64,000 nucleotides of DNA, taken from positions 310,001 to 374,000 of the forward strand of contig JAKUDP010000012.1 in assembly GCA_022570795.1 (NCBI GenBank), in the 5' to 3' direction. Origin of the DNA: Sphaerulina vaccinii. Taxonomy: Eukaryota; Ascomycota; Dothideomycetes; Mycosphaerellales; Mycosphaerellaceae. Shown here in pieces: positions 32,741 to 43,379 of the stretch. A program made the translations under genes and the position numbers. Within the stretch, counting starts at the first letter, position 1; every line of letters starts with the position of its first letter. The notes under the pieces are model-generated. The model was not told where the DNA came from, ran no database searches, and worked only from the letters and a program-made list of their open reading frames with translations.

Positions 32741-33836
32741 ACCTAAGCTCGTAGTGCGTATTCCCATGCTCGAGGATTTCTCTGAGATTGTGGCCTCTCC
32801 GCGCCACCTCGTCTGTGGCACTGTGATCGTGCATGTTCGGAAACTGATTGCCTTCAATGCTCAGAGGTACGTCTCCAATCTCCATGCAATTCAACTCCGC
32901 GCAAAGTGTCTGTACTTACACGTCATAGTTATTGCCATCCCGCAGAGTCCTTTTGTGTTCATACTCTTGGTCCGCAACCACGTAGGTTTCATTGGACAAG
33001 TGTCTCTGAAATCTGGCCATTTTGTGACACTGGGCTGTCCGGACATCGAGTGTCGTGGTCAACACCCGATGCTCTGAAAAGTGAAAGACTTGTTGGACCA
33101 TCAGGGAACTGGCAATTGTTGAGTGGCATTCGCACTACGTCTTTCAAGAGCTGGGTATCTCTGAACATTGGCCAGTGCGTGATGCTCGGCTGTGTGGATA
33201 TCGAGTAATGTGGTCAGCAACCAATCATCAGAGATACGAGGCAGGTGTTGATCAAAGATGCTTGAAGTGGTGACTTTCAATCTTACGGAGCCTTCTGTGG
33301 TGGACTATATTACCTAAACATCCCAAGGTTTCTCTGAAAGTCCCACTTAGCTGCTTGACTGGTGTGTATGGATACGTGATGGCGTGGACGCCGTGGCTGT
33401 TCGGGAATTAAAGGTATGTGCATGTCTCCAATCTTGAGTCAAGTTGTTTGTGTGCAGTGTCTCTACTTACATCGCCGTAGTCATCGCCAGCATGCAGAGA
33501 CGACCTGTATTTACAACCTCACTTCACGTCCAAGTCCTTGATCGTGGTCGCGCTACACTCCGGACATCATCTAGTCCTACTACTCATCCCGCATGGTCTC
33601 TGCGACCTCAAGTAAGGCAACTTCCTTGCACCGTCTTCGCATACACTGCTCTAGTCGCCGCTAACACGCAGAGAGCTTCTGCATTTCCACACTCATGCCA
33701 CGACCAAGTCCTCACGCGCGGAGTTTTCGATCTCGACACACCATCCACCTGCTCCCCGCATGATCTTCCAGCCCACCATATCCTGCACTCCAACCCACGC
33801 ACCCTTATTGTCCTGGACACTGATCTGCTCTGACTT
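32741..33836. repeat. 1.1-kb patchwork of degenerate direct repeats
   Basis: No gene is supported. Two internally repeated blocks are visible. An ~85-bp block (TCTCTGAA..TGGCCA...GGCTGT..GGA(C/T)ATCGAGT...GTGGTCA) occurs at about 33001-33078 and 33150-33233. A second block (GTCTCCAATCT ... GTGTCT(G/C)TACTTACA...CGCAGAG) occurs at about 32871-32949 and 33426-33502, with a weaker third copy at about 33632-33673. The first block shares some words with the ~190-bp array near 18 kb, but I cannot show they are one family. Confidence 0.55.
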
Positions 33837-34459
33837 CTATCTGAATAACTGATAGGCTCTGCCAAAAGTATTGACGGTTTCGAGTTGTTTGGTCAAGCCA
33901 GACCATGACAACCACGTATTTGGAGCCATCAGACGAAGGCCTTTCAGCATTGTGATGCGCTCTGGACCGAGTTGCTTAAGGAACTCCCAGTCGCCCTGAC
34001 CCTTCTCGATATGAAAGGCGTTCTTGCCGTAGAAGATTGGTGTGGCATCAGCGCGGATCTGTCTACAGACGGCGAGGAGGGCTGGTTCGACTCTCCAGTT
34101 GGTTCGACTCTCCAGTTGGTTCGACAGTTGGTTCGACTCTCCAGTTGTTCTGTTCTGGTGCTGACAACGATGACCTTATCTTTGATCAAAGCGTAACCGT
34201 AGATGATATCACGAAATTCTTGTGCGATGGTGAAGAGGCTGGCAGGTGCATATCTGATCTCGTTGATCTCTGGACTGCTTGCCTGAGTTGCGATGCTGTG
34301 AGCCTGGAGATTGCTGGGGGATGGAGAAGGGGCCTCTGTGGGAGGTGATGTCTCGGCCATAGCGACTTGTGGTCTGCTTGCATCGGTCGCCATCTCCTGG
34401 GCGTGGAGGTCTTTCGAGGGCAGAGAAGGCGCATCTGTTGAGGTTGACGTCTCCGTCAT
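33837..34459 (-). pseudogene. F-box-like gene frameshifted by a 17-bp repeat unit
   Basis: The first half reads in one frame and ends with the word FRDIIYGYALIKDKVIVVSTRTEQLESR, the start of a common fungal F-box-like/DUF fold. The second half, in another frame, reads LLAVCRQIRADATPIFYGKNA then DWEFLKQLGPERI and TWLSWSGLTKQLETV, the expected continuation of that same fold. The switch falls inside a 17-bp direct repeat (34085-34147). Taking out exactly one 17-bp unit would join the halves in one frame. The N-terminal part holds two ~33-residue repeats (ETS..T.APS.PS) and a third copy lies upstream in a shifted frame, a second sign of decay. The product is unknown beyond F-box-like. Confidence 0.7.
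34081..34150. repeat. 17-bp tandem repeat inside an F-box-like gene
   Basis: The unit GGTTCGACTCTCCAGTT (17 bp) is repeated three times, with a shortened 12-bp copy (GGTTCGACAGTT) between the second and third. Because 17 is not a multiple of three, each gain or loss of one unit changes the reading frame of the gene it lies in. Confidence 0.9.
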
Positions 34460-34583
34460 GGCGATGTTCTGGCCTGCTTGAATTGGTGGTAATGCTGTCA
34501 GCGCGGAGGTTAGAAAAGTGCAGAGGCGGCGCGTCTATCCAGCTTGATGTCGACGTTGAAATTGAGGGAGAGATCAAGATAAA

Positions 34584-35058
34584 GTGGCGAGTCGCTTATC
34601 TTTCCGATTAGCCTTGGCGCGTAATGCTTTCTTAGGTACGCGTTCCACAACTCCACCAAGACACCGACCGGCACCACCAGGTGAGTTGACTCTACACCAC
34701 TCCAACGCCACACCGCTGACACAGGTCTCAAAGCGCACATTCGAAGTGGCGGAGCTGTTTGCAAAGATCTTCTTGGATGTCGATGTGATGACTCGACATC
34801 GAGTTCTCTGGGGGACGCTACCTCATGATCAACGGTATCTAAGACGGCAAGGACTTCGAGGATGGCATGGTCCGGGTTACCACCAAGGTAAGTCACCATC
34901 TCTCGTTATCGTCGCGTTGACTTTGCTAACCCGTTATGCAGTTTGAGCCAAAGGCAGACATCGTCGTGTCTCACCACAAGCTGGTACTGACCTCGAACCC
35001 CGAGGGTCCTTCCACTGCTTTCATCGCACTCGACGACATCCGCGATGTCAACGAGTGA
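34584..35058 (+). pseudogene. possible decayed F-box-like gene
   Basis: One frame carries an F-box-like word (RTFEVAELFAKIFLDVDVMTRHRV). A neighbouring frame then reads FSGGRYLMINGI, an in-frame TAA at about 34841, then DGKDFEDGMVRVTTK, a plausible intron (GTAAGT...GCAG at about 34887-34942) and FEPKADIVVSHHKLVLTSN to a stop at 35058. Protein-like sequence therefore continues across a frameshift and a stop. Function is unassigned and the reading is tentative. Confidence 0.4.
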
Positions 35059-35199
35059 AATTGGCCAACGACTTCGAGGGGGAGGCTTAGCAAGTGCTCA
35101 CCACGCCATCGCTCAGGCGCATGTTGTGGTTTGACCCACCGCAGGTCGCAACGGAGAGAGGCTGTGTGGTCATCAACACCCACACGCGGTTGGAAGATC

Positions 35200-35250
35200 C
35201 GCTTCACTTGGTGTCTCGCTTCACTTGGTGTCTCGCTTCACTTGGTGTCT
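35200..35250. repeat. 17-bp tandem repeat, three perfect copies
   Basis: CGCTTCACTTGGTGTCT is present three times head to tail with no mismatch. The unit has the same length as the 17-bp repeat 1.1 kb away, but a different sequence. It lies ~90 bp upstream of the F-box gene start and may be in its promoter or leader. Confidence 0.9.
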
Positions 35251-35339
35251 TACCGCTAAATGTCACCTTTGGCGAGCTTCCATCACACCTTACTCTCCGA
35301 CACAACTCCCACCGAACACCCACAAGCACGCACATCATC

Positions 35340-36136
35340 ATGGCCGATAGTAAGTACACCCTTGGCAGGCAATCACAGCTATTAATCTGCTAACATGATC
35401 GGCAGCTCAAAACACTTCAAACAACTCGCTCGAAGAGGAGCCGCCGACGTGTTCGAGCGGATTGGCTCAGTCTACCTATCCAGAGCAGAAGCAGCACGAC
35501 TTCTCGAGCCTGCCCCTCCGACTCAAGAGACACCAACCAGATAGCGGATTCGAAGAAGACGAAGCAGGACGCCAAAAGCCTTGCCACCGAGCCACAGCAG
35601 CACCTCAACCACAGACCACGTCACCAAGCGCATCCGCAGTGCAGCTAGTCTTTAAACACACCCAAATCCTCGAACACATCCTCCTCTCCGTCGACTTGTA
35701 CACCCTCCTCCACAGCACCAAAACCACCAAATCCTTCCTCAAGACGGTCCTGCAATCTCCAGCCCTCCGCCAAAAGCTCTGGATTGACGCTCCTTCCCGC
35801 TACGACAGACGTTTCGAGCCGACTATGAATCCCTTCCTCACCCATTTCCGCTCCGATATCGCGATCAACGCCTGGATTAAGCAAGAATACGAGGATGGCT
35901 CGACTGTCTACATCATACGCTTTGGCCCAAAGGAGCAAATGCTCATGATACCTCGAGGCACCTGGAGGGATATGGTTGTCTTCAGACCAAACAGCAAAGC
36001 TACTGGTGTGCTGAAGTTGAGGGTGGAGACAATGGATACGCCTTGTGTCTACAATGTCTTTCCGATGACGATCGAGTGGCATGAGTGTGTCAAGATGGGA
36101 GCGCTTGTGGACATGCTTGCTGCAGAGGAGAAGTAG
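35340..36136 (+). CDS. F-box protein (246 aa)
   Basis: The gene begins with a 10-nt coding exon (35340-35349, MAD plus one base), then a 56-nt intron (GTAAGT, GCTAAC, ends GGCAG), then exon 2 at 35406-36136. Exon 2 starts with a disordered, acidic and Gln/Pro-rich segment of ~70 residues. The F-box is at about residues 80-110 (ILEHILLSVDLYTLLHSTKTTKSFLKTV), followed by SPALRQKLWIDA, a phrase shared in form with the paralogs at 28.5, 59.3 and 60.2 kb. The tail is a compact ~110-residue region with Trp and aromatic residues. It is probably an SCF substrate adaptor; target unknown. The tiny first exon makes the start easy to miss. Confidence 0.78.
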
Positions 36137-36241
36137 GGAGGCAACCATCCCTGCGGAGATTGCGGTGACCATGCTGAGCTGGCTCCAGCGGCGTCTACTA
36201 CAAAGCTTTCTTAGTTATCAGAGAGATGGTCTATTGCTTTA

Positions 36242-36724
36242 CTAGGCATTCAGGCATTGAGGCATTGAGGCATTGAGACAGAGCTGCAGGCAAACGAGCG
36301 AGCAGGCAGTGACATACTCTCGAACAGACATGTTTCGGGACAAGTCTTCTCTTCTTGTATTGTGTTTGCCTTCAGCGTGGTTTACGTTGTGACATTGGTA
36401 CTCGCTGCTATGTTCCCCTCGATCGCACGCTTCCATCCACGCCACATAGATGTTCTCTTTTGTCAAAGGGAACTCTATCGCCATGGTTCTGAGAGTCAAT
36501 CTGAGCTTGATGGCATGCTGTTCTGCACCGAGGGCAGCAGCCATGCTGTTATAGGTATGCCCGCGAGCCTTCTGACCCCAATCTGTTGATTCGAAGATCG
36601 AGATTGATCGGGCAAGGCTTGGAGGAGTTATTGGTGTTGTCGACTCTTGGGACATACCAACTCTGGAGGTGGCTTGTAGATCCGACCAGGAATTTTTGTC
36701 TATGTGACTAGTACTCACAGCCAT
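36242..36724 (-). CDS. hypothetical protein with repeat-derived C-terminus
   Basis: A frame of 160 residues from the ATG at 36724 (27 more codons are open upstream to 36805). The middle looks like protein (MAAALGAEQHAIKLRLTLRTMAIEFPLTKENIYVAWMEA). The C-terminal ~12 residues are encoded by a 9-bp repeat (AGGCATTGA and variants at about 36243-36280), giving NASMPQCLNA-like words, so the true end may have been replaced by repeat sequence. No domain is recognised; it may be a real small gene or a remnant. Confidence 0.4.
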   Translation of the reverse strand: MAVSTSHIDKNSWSDLQATSRVGMSQESTTPITPPSLARSISIFESTDWGQKARGHTYNSMAAALGAEQHAIKLRLTLRTMAIEFPLTKENIYVAWMEACDRGEHSSEYQCHNVNHAEGKHNTRREDLSRNMSVREYVTACSLVCLQLCLNASMPQCLNA

Positions 36725-36996
36725 GGCTGCCGTAGTGGTGCTGGTTGAGCCACCAGCTGACGACTCCGCCTCGTGACATGTTCTGGCCTTCGATTCAGAG
36801 AGCAATAATGTGCATGATGCAATGGCTTCGAGTGAGGACGTCTCACTACTTTCATGTGCATAGCATCATTCAGTGTTCAATGAAGATGCGGGCTTTGGGC
36901 GCTATCTTCGAAAGAGAAAAGGCATAGTATTGCCTTTCTTATCGTTAATTACGGTGGGTTCTCATGTGCTGTCCCATGTAGCATCCCATGTCCTGC

Positions 36997-38160
36997 TCAA
37001 GGCAATGGCGTCGCTGCTCGGCTATCGGGAGTACCACTGCCATCCAAAGGTCTCTTCTTCTTTTTTTTCTTCGGCCTCGGCACCACAGCCGGTTTCTGAC
37101 CATAGTTCGCCAGCTGTAGATGACTGCCACAAGTCAAGCATAGGCTGTCATGTAGTGGCTCGCAGAAGATGCTGAGGCAGATCGAGCACACGAATCCCAC
37201 GTCCACAACCCGCCTGTGGCAAAAACATGCCGCACGAAAGTCCACGCCCTCGCCCTCGCCCGGTGTGATCAAATGCTTGCGAGCACTCTCGTCTGGCAAG
37301 TAAGCGAACATGAGGTACTGTAGGAAGCCAGCTCGCGTATTGGAGTCCAGCGCCATGTATATACCTCCAGTGGCATCAGCGGCTTGCTGAAGGAACACCG
37401 TATCGCCCGCCAGTTTGAGAATGTCGATCGGAATGCTCAGTCGTTGACATGCGAAGATCGAGTTCATAATTGGAATGTACTGATCTGCTAGGTCTCCGGA
37501 GACTGACAGGACAAGAAGTCGTGAAGTCAGACCAGAGATGCTGTTGCCTTGTCCGCCGACGCCTGTAGCTTCGTTGCCACCTGCTACAGATGTGGGATCT
37601 GAATAGTTGAATTGCTGTGCGCTTGAGGCACTTGTGGGAAGAGATGCCGTCTGTTTGGAGATATAAGCCAGAGCTCGTGTCAGAGCTCCTGCCATCATAG
37701 TCGCTGGAGTAGCCTGTACTGCATCTGGGGAAGTGCTTTCGATGAGGCGTCTCAGATTCGTGGTAATAGCATGCTCAATATGCGCGAAAGGGCGATACTT
37801 GTTTGCATCATCCGGCGGCTGCACAGGTCCACCTTTCGAGATCTGATCTCCATCTGCCATATCTACATCCTCTCCGTTTGTGGTTCTATTCGTGCCGTTT
37901 GAGTAGGCTTTAGCGGGAGTCGGATACAGCCATTCTGCGCGCTCGGAGTGACTCGCTATGACTGCCACACGATTCGCATGATTGATCGCGATGTGTGCGT
38001 TGATGAAAACGAGGAGGTTCACGATGACCCTTTGGAGGGAAAGTGAGTCTTCAAGCAAAGCCCAAGCATGAGGATTCGTGTCCAGTATGATGGTCAGCAG
38101 AGAAGGAGCCTCGCCTTCGTCTTGACGGCCAGCCCGACCGGTCGCGTCGACTTCGTTCAT
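36997..38160 (-). CDS. TFB4: TFIIH subunit Tfb4 (p34 homologue)
   Basis: One exon of 387 residues, starting at the ATG at 38160; the frame is open further upstream but that part is low-complexity (QQQHHHH) and off the family pattern. The N-terminal part is the von Willebrand A-like domain of Tfb4 (LLTIILDTNPHAWALL, then INAHIAINHANRVAVIASHS), followed by SRLLVLSVSGDLADQYIPIMNSIFACQRLSIPIDILKL, the most conserved stretch. Near the C-terminus two zinc-binding clusters are visible (FRAACFCHRRVVDVGFVCSICLSIFC and CLTCGSHL), then a lysine-rich tail (PKKKKKKR). Tfb4 pairs with Ssl1 in the core of TFIIH and serves transcription initiation and nucleotide-excision repair in the nucleus. An insert of ~40 residues between conserved blocks is Ser/Gly rich. 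Confidence 0.93.
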   Translation of the reverse strand: MNEVDATGRAGRQDEGEAPSLLTIILDTNPHAWALLEDSLSLQRVIVNLLVFINAHIAINHANRVAVIASHSERAEWLYPTPAKAYSNGTNRTTNGEDVDMADGDQISKGGPVQPPDDANKYRPFAHIEHAITTNLRRLIESTSPDAVQATPATMMAGALTRALAYISKQTASLPTSASSAQQFNYSDPTSVAGGNEATGVGGQGNSISGLTSRLLVLSVSGDLADQYIPIMNSIFACQRLSIPIDILKLAGDTVFLQQAADATGGIYMALDSNTRAGFLQYLMFAYLPDESARKHLITPGEGEGVDFRAACFCHRRVVDVGFVCSICLSIFCEPLHDSLCLTCGSHLQLANYGQKPAVVPRPKKKKKKRPLDGSGTPDSRAATPLP

Positions 38161-38823
38161 GATGTGGCGAACACGATGGTGGTGATGCTGCTGCTGTTTG
38201 AGGTCGGAGTAGTGCTGAAGTGAAGTACAGTAGTTTATGGTGTCGCGGGATGCAGTCGCCGTCGTCCTTCTTGGCGGGGTCTGCGATCCTGAGACTAGGA
38301 GGAAATGGCGTCTCACATTCTGCTTCACCTTCGTCTTCTAACAGCACACCACCTCCCATGACCCATCACTCTTCGTCGCGCCCTATTACGTTCCTGTGAA
38401 CAGGGCGCCACTGAGAATTCCACAGCTCCATGCACGCAAGGGCAGGCATCCGCCACGAACCATGAGCTCAAAACAACTCTAGCGATACCGCCTGCTTGAT
38501 GAAGGAGAGCCGTGTTCTGGATACACAAGACCAGCTCTTCCCGATGCGCATTTGGCCTCCCGCAGGTCATTTTGAACAGAACTGTTGAGCACATGTACAT
38601 GGATACATGCTTCAGCGGAGTCACCTAATCAGGGTACCAAGCCCGCCGCCACTTCATCACTCGTCTTCAAGAACTTCACAGCATCGTATTTCTCTCAACT
38701 TGTCAATGTTTCTCGAGATTCCAACAATAAATGCTGATGGGCCCATAAACTAGAGCAGTGTACAGCTTGCAGCCGAAATCATTCGAACTACTTGGCGACA
38801 AGACTACACTCAGATCGCTTGCC
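38161..38823. promoter_or_regulatory. divergent intergenic region between TFB4 and Bsc6-like gene
   Basis: About 660 bp separate the two diverging start codons, and both promoters must lie here. The TFB4-side ~170 bp is an open, repeat-rich extension of its frame that I treat as leader. No distinct regulatory motif is evident. Confidence 0.45.
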
Positions 38824-40273
38824 ATGGATCGCAACTCAGGCTCTTCAACGATGGTGGTCACGCCAACAGAGCTACAACCAGTACAGCTCAAGGACCTTGG
38901 CAAACCGAGCAAACGACCATCATTCTCCGGACGTAGTCTTGGATCAGCGAGCAAGACTGACGAAGACCGCAATGAGTCTCTGCCTTCGCCTACCACTGCA
39001 GCAGCCGAAGAAGCAGAACGCTGGAATTCATCGAGCGGCAATGTCTGGAGAGTCAGCACCGCCTTCTGGGCTTTTGCCGTCATGGGGTTGAACGATGCCA
39101 CATACGGAGCCATCATTCCCTACCTACAGCCATTCTACGGCCTGACATACGCTGTGGTGTCCTTGGTCTTTCTCTCACCTTTCATCGGCTATACACTTTC
39201 AGCACTTTTGAACAATGCAATTCATCTCAAATTCGGTCAGCGAGGCGTGGCGTCATTGGGCCCGCTGTGCCATCTCCTGGCATACATTATCATCGCAGTT
39301 CACCCTCCATTTCCTGTCTTGGTCATCTCCTTCATATTGGCTGGCTTTGGGAACGGCCTGCTAGATGCCGGATGGAATGCATGGATTGGGGCTATGGCCA
39401 ACGCAAACGAGCTACTCGGCTTTCTACACGCTTTCTATGGCGTGGGTGCTACAATTGCTCCACTTATCGCAACCACAATGATCACCAAGGCAGATCTGCC
39501 ATGGTACTACTGGTACTACTGTATGGTGGCCTTTGCCGCAGTAGAGCTCATTGTGTCGGTTCACGCTTTCTGGAAAGACACTGGTGCCAAATTTCGAGAT
39601 CAACACTCCCGCACATCAGATGAGACGGGCTCGAGGCTGCGTGAAGCCACACTCAAGATGCCGGCAGCAAGGATCACTTGGCTGTGCGCGGTGTTTCTTC
39701 TGGGTTATGTGGGAGTGGAAGTTGCGCTCGGAGGCTGGATAGTCGAGTTCATGATCAAGGTCCGAGATGCCGAAGAATTCGCTGCTGGCATGAGTGCCAC
39801 TGGATTCTGGCTCGGCATGACTGTCGGCAGAGTGGTTCTCGGATTCGTCACGCCTCGCATTGGTGAGAAGCTATCAATCATGGTATGCGAATTTCCTCAA
39901 GTACTCCACTTCACTTTCTGACCATTACTAGATCTATCTCCCAATCGCGATTGGACTGCAGTTACTCTTCTGGCTCGTGCCACAGTTCTACGTCTCGACC
40001 GTAGCTGTTGCATTTCAAGGCTTCTTTCTAGGGCCTTGCTTCCCAGCAGCTGTGGTTGCATGCACGAAACTACTGCCGAAACACCTGCATGTCAGCAGTA
40101 TCGGATTCGCGGCAGCCTTTGGTGGTAGCGGAGGAGCAATCTTCCCTTACGCGGTCGGCGCCATCGCGCAAGCCAAAGGTGTTCAAGTATTGCAGCCCAT
40201 TATCTTAGCGCTCATGGCTGTAATCTGGCTGCTGTGGGTCATGTTGCCAAGAATGAACAAGAAGCAGGATTGA
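38824..40273 (+). CDS. MFS transporter, Bsc6/fucose-permease-like
   Basis: Two exons, 38824-39882 and 39932-40273, give 466 residues. The 49-nt intron starts GTATGC and ends ACTAG, phase 0 (KLSIM into IYLPIAIG). A disordered N-terminus of ~75 residues precedes about 11-12 membrane segments, beginning FWAFAVMGLNDATYGAIIPYLQPFYGL, a start typical of the Bsc6 and fucose-permease branch. GLLDAGWNAWIGAMANANELLGFLHAFYGVG and LGGWIVEFMIKV are further family words, and the fourth-from-last helix has GPCFPAAVVACTKLLP. Substrate is unknown; related proteins move sugars or other small polar compounds across the plasma or vacuolar membrane. The ATG at 38824 is the first in frame. Confidence 0.88.
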
Positions 40274-40530
40274 GTTGGAAAAGGATTCCGTCTCTATCGT
40301 TGATGGCTGGTGACGAAGCTAAGCTAGACAAGCCCATTGACACAGGCACTTCTCGCAAAACGGGAGGAGAGAATATGTACACCTTGCTGCGGTTGCCCTC
40401 GATCCGGTTAGCCTCCGACAGGGATGACGCGCGAGGGAAAACGCGAGACTTCGCGGTTGCGCGACCACAGCTCTACCATGACACCCTTCATCACTTCCAT
40501 CACCAAAGCTGCATTAATAGCACAAAAGTC

Positions 40531-43125
40531 ATGGCAAGATCATCCGTATCGCCACGCAGACCGTTGACCAGTCGTTACCAGATATACAAACAGAAGACGC
40601 AAGAAGTTGTAGAATGGCTACTTGTCAATGCCGGCGTCTGCGACTCGAGCACCATCGCCGCCGCAGAGCAGACTCGCAAGGCAGCCGGCAGCAAAAGAAC
40701 CTTGAAGCTGAAAGCTCGTGCACTACTCGATCTTGCTCAGACAGTCTAGCACAATCTGGTAGCAGTACCACCTGCCATTGTCAAAAGCATCGCCCAAGTA
40801 GTGGATTACCGCCGACAATTCGCGGACTGGCATGCCGCACAAGGAGATCCTGATCACTTCATAAGTAACGATGGTCACCGATACTTCATCACCATTTGCG
40901 AAAGAGTACACGATCTACTGGCTTCAGCACCAGTAGCCACGCCGGATTCCGCCTAGGAAAAGAAAGGTGCGGATTGTCCATCTTCGATTAACGCAGCACT
41001 TCTCGAAAAGACTGTGCGCAATCTGTTTGCGCAGCTTGAGATGGAAGAGCCTAGCGACACGCCGCTTGGACAAGCACCCATTAAGACATCCAATCTTGCC
41101 GAAGAAATAGCTGAAGTGCAATTGGAGAGTGATGACTCGGAGGAACGAGCATTCATCCTTTGGTGTCATCTTGAAGATCTTGACGATGTGCGCCAATTCA
41201 TTCAGAACACTTGGGACGACTACGCTCAGGGAGATATCAGTCTTATGACCGCAGCACTTGTCCTGGAAGTCGGCTGGATGTTGCTGCGCTCCTACAATGA
41301 CGAATTTGTGCAAGCTCAACCCAGCTTTGACTCTTGGAACAAGATTGTCGAATTCTTCCGCATCAGTGTCAACTCCCTCGGCCGAGGTACCGTCTATGCA
41401 TATCCCATATCCACAAGTTCGAGCGAGTTGCCACCATTGATCAGCACGCGTGCTGCCGACTTGCTCTGTCTTGGAGCTGCGAATTCATTGCACATCCTCA
41501 ACGGAAGCGTTAAGAATGCAGTTGACCGGCTGGGGAATGACATACTTGGGAAGCAGGCAGGCATCCCTATGGCACGCCTGGAGGACGAGCACTACGACTT
41601 TTCACAATATCTTGGGGCTTCGATAGGAGAGCTCACGCAAATGGCACGTAAGAAAATCTCTCCTGGCGACAGGAGTGAATATGTCAACGGGCTTGTGGAT
41701 TATTGTGCCAGTCCAATGAAGGCGTTACCCTTCTGGCTGGTAATCGGCTATGAGATCTATGCCTACATATTCAGCCTCATCGGATCATTCCCCGACGTCG
41801 CTACTGTGACCTGGCTAGATGAGATGGGCCCTGTGCATGACAGTGTCAAACATTACCTAGCGTTCCTGAAGAAGGCAGACTATCCTGTGCGGCCTCGCAA
41901 CGAGCCATGGTCTCAGGAGTTGCACACAACGCTTCAAAGTTACAGCAAGTGGCCACAATATGTCCGGACTCCAGCTGGAAACCACGTTCTAGACGAATCG
42001 GATCCGCGTGCACGCATCAGAAGCATCATGCACTTGCCATGCTCTATGGGTAATCATCTTTTCGCCTGCAAAGCACGTATCCACAGACTTGGTCTTGATA
42101 TCACAGGTGACCTTCAGCAAGTCGTCCTCATGGCCCATCTCTACAACGCGATGCGTAAATATGGTATTCTGGAGTCTACCTGGCATGACATGGAGTTCGT
42201 CCTCGCCCAGCAAAAGTTTGTCCAGCCTCTATTCACAAAGTCATCGGCCGACCCGTTCGCAATGATCAAACACCTCCTCGTGGTATTGGGCACACCTGCA
42301 ACCGCGTTTGCAAACGGCAAAGTACCAGGACCACCAAAGGAGAGTTTGGTAAGCAAATCATGTCGACAGCTCGGAGAACCATCACTGTTCATGCGAAACA
42401 TGGACGATCGTCACGAGGAAGCGCGCTTTTCATGGCGAAAGCTATTCGAAGCTGTGCTCACAAGCATGACTGAAAAGGCAAATGCTTCTATGCCTGCTGC
42501 AAAGAAGGGTTCAGCTCGAACTGAAGGTAAACAATTCACTCCTGTTGAACTGATAAGCACGTTCAAGAAGGTCTTCGTCGCCGATGAGCCACAAGTAAAT
42601 TTCAACTACTTCGGTTTCTGGATGTCCTGTCACGAAGTATTTGGTGACATTGTAGGAGACGATGATATCTACGAAACCCTGCAAGATGCTACCAAAGACG
42701 ACCTTGGGCTCTGCTATGTCCTAGTATATCATCTACTGCTCGGCGCTGCCAGAGCTGTTGATCGCGGCAAACCAGTGAAAGATCAACCAATCAACCTGGC
42801 CGCGACGCTGATGGACGCCTTTATCAAGAAATCAGGCAATACTTACTCTCAGGCGGCTTTCCGTTCTTCCAGTGGGAGAATACCAAAGGAGCTGCGACCG
42901 AAGTTGCAGGAATGGCCCGGACGATCGGTACTCTCTCCTGCTGCTCGAATCCTTTCAGAAGATCCTGCAACTACGTGCATTGTCACCGCATCGTATGAAA
43001 CCATCTACGATCCACACGGTTCTGAAGAGAAGTTTGAGACTGCTCGAGAGCGCGAAATAGAGATTGCCAGAGCACTGGGTATAGAGCTACCGAGTAAGCC
43101 GCTTGAGTCGCCCCACTTACCATAG
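40531..43125 (+). pseudogene. DUF6604 protein gene with two in-frame TAG codons
   Basis: From the ATG at 40531 to the stop at 43125 one frame carries 864 codons' worth of protein-like sequence, interrupted only by TAG at 40747-40749 and TAG at 40954-40956. The start (SRYQIYKQKTQEVVEWLLVN), the segment between the stops (YRRQFADWHA...GHRYFITICERVHDLL) and the sequence after them (LEMEEPSD) match in order the N-terminal DUF6604 domain seen in Pezizomycotina, so the stops lie inside one domain. A 51-nt GTACAC...CTAG stretch covering the second TAG could be spliced in phase, but no intron can remove the first. If translation began at 41041, a 694-residue C-terminal protein would remain. The function of DUF6604 proteins is unknown. 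The frame is otherwise clean over 2 kb, so inactivation looks recent. Confidence 0.75.
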
Positions 43126-43379
43126 CCACTCTGAGAATCCCACTCGCAATCATGACTGTCCTTAGCATACTATCATCGCATGGCACTGATGGTAGTCAAG
43201 GAAGGTGACCTACCACTGACAATGGATTTGTGTTGTCTTTGTGGTCAACGACAGAGACGCGGTTTCCGTCCAGATCCGGACAACAAAGAAATTGTCATGC
43301 TGAGACGATCCTCTGCTGGACTTTTGCGACAGCAATTCTCGCCTCTTACCTCTGGCAAGCGCCTATCTCCGCCGTCAAT

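Noticed and set aside
40906..40956. 51-nt intron to remove the second TAG of the DUF6604 gene
   Set aside because: It begins GTACAC, lacks a branch site and would cut into a conserved helix; the first TAG would remain anyway.
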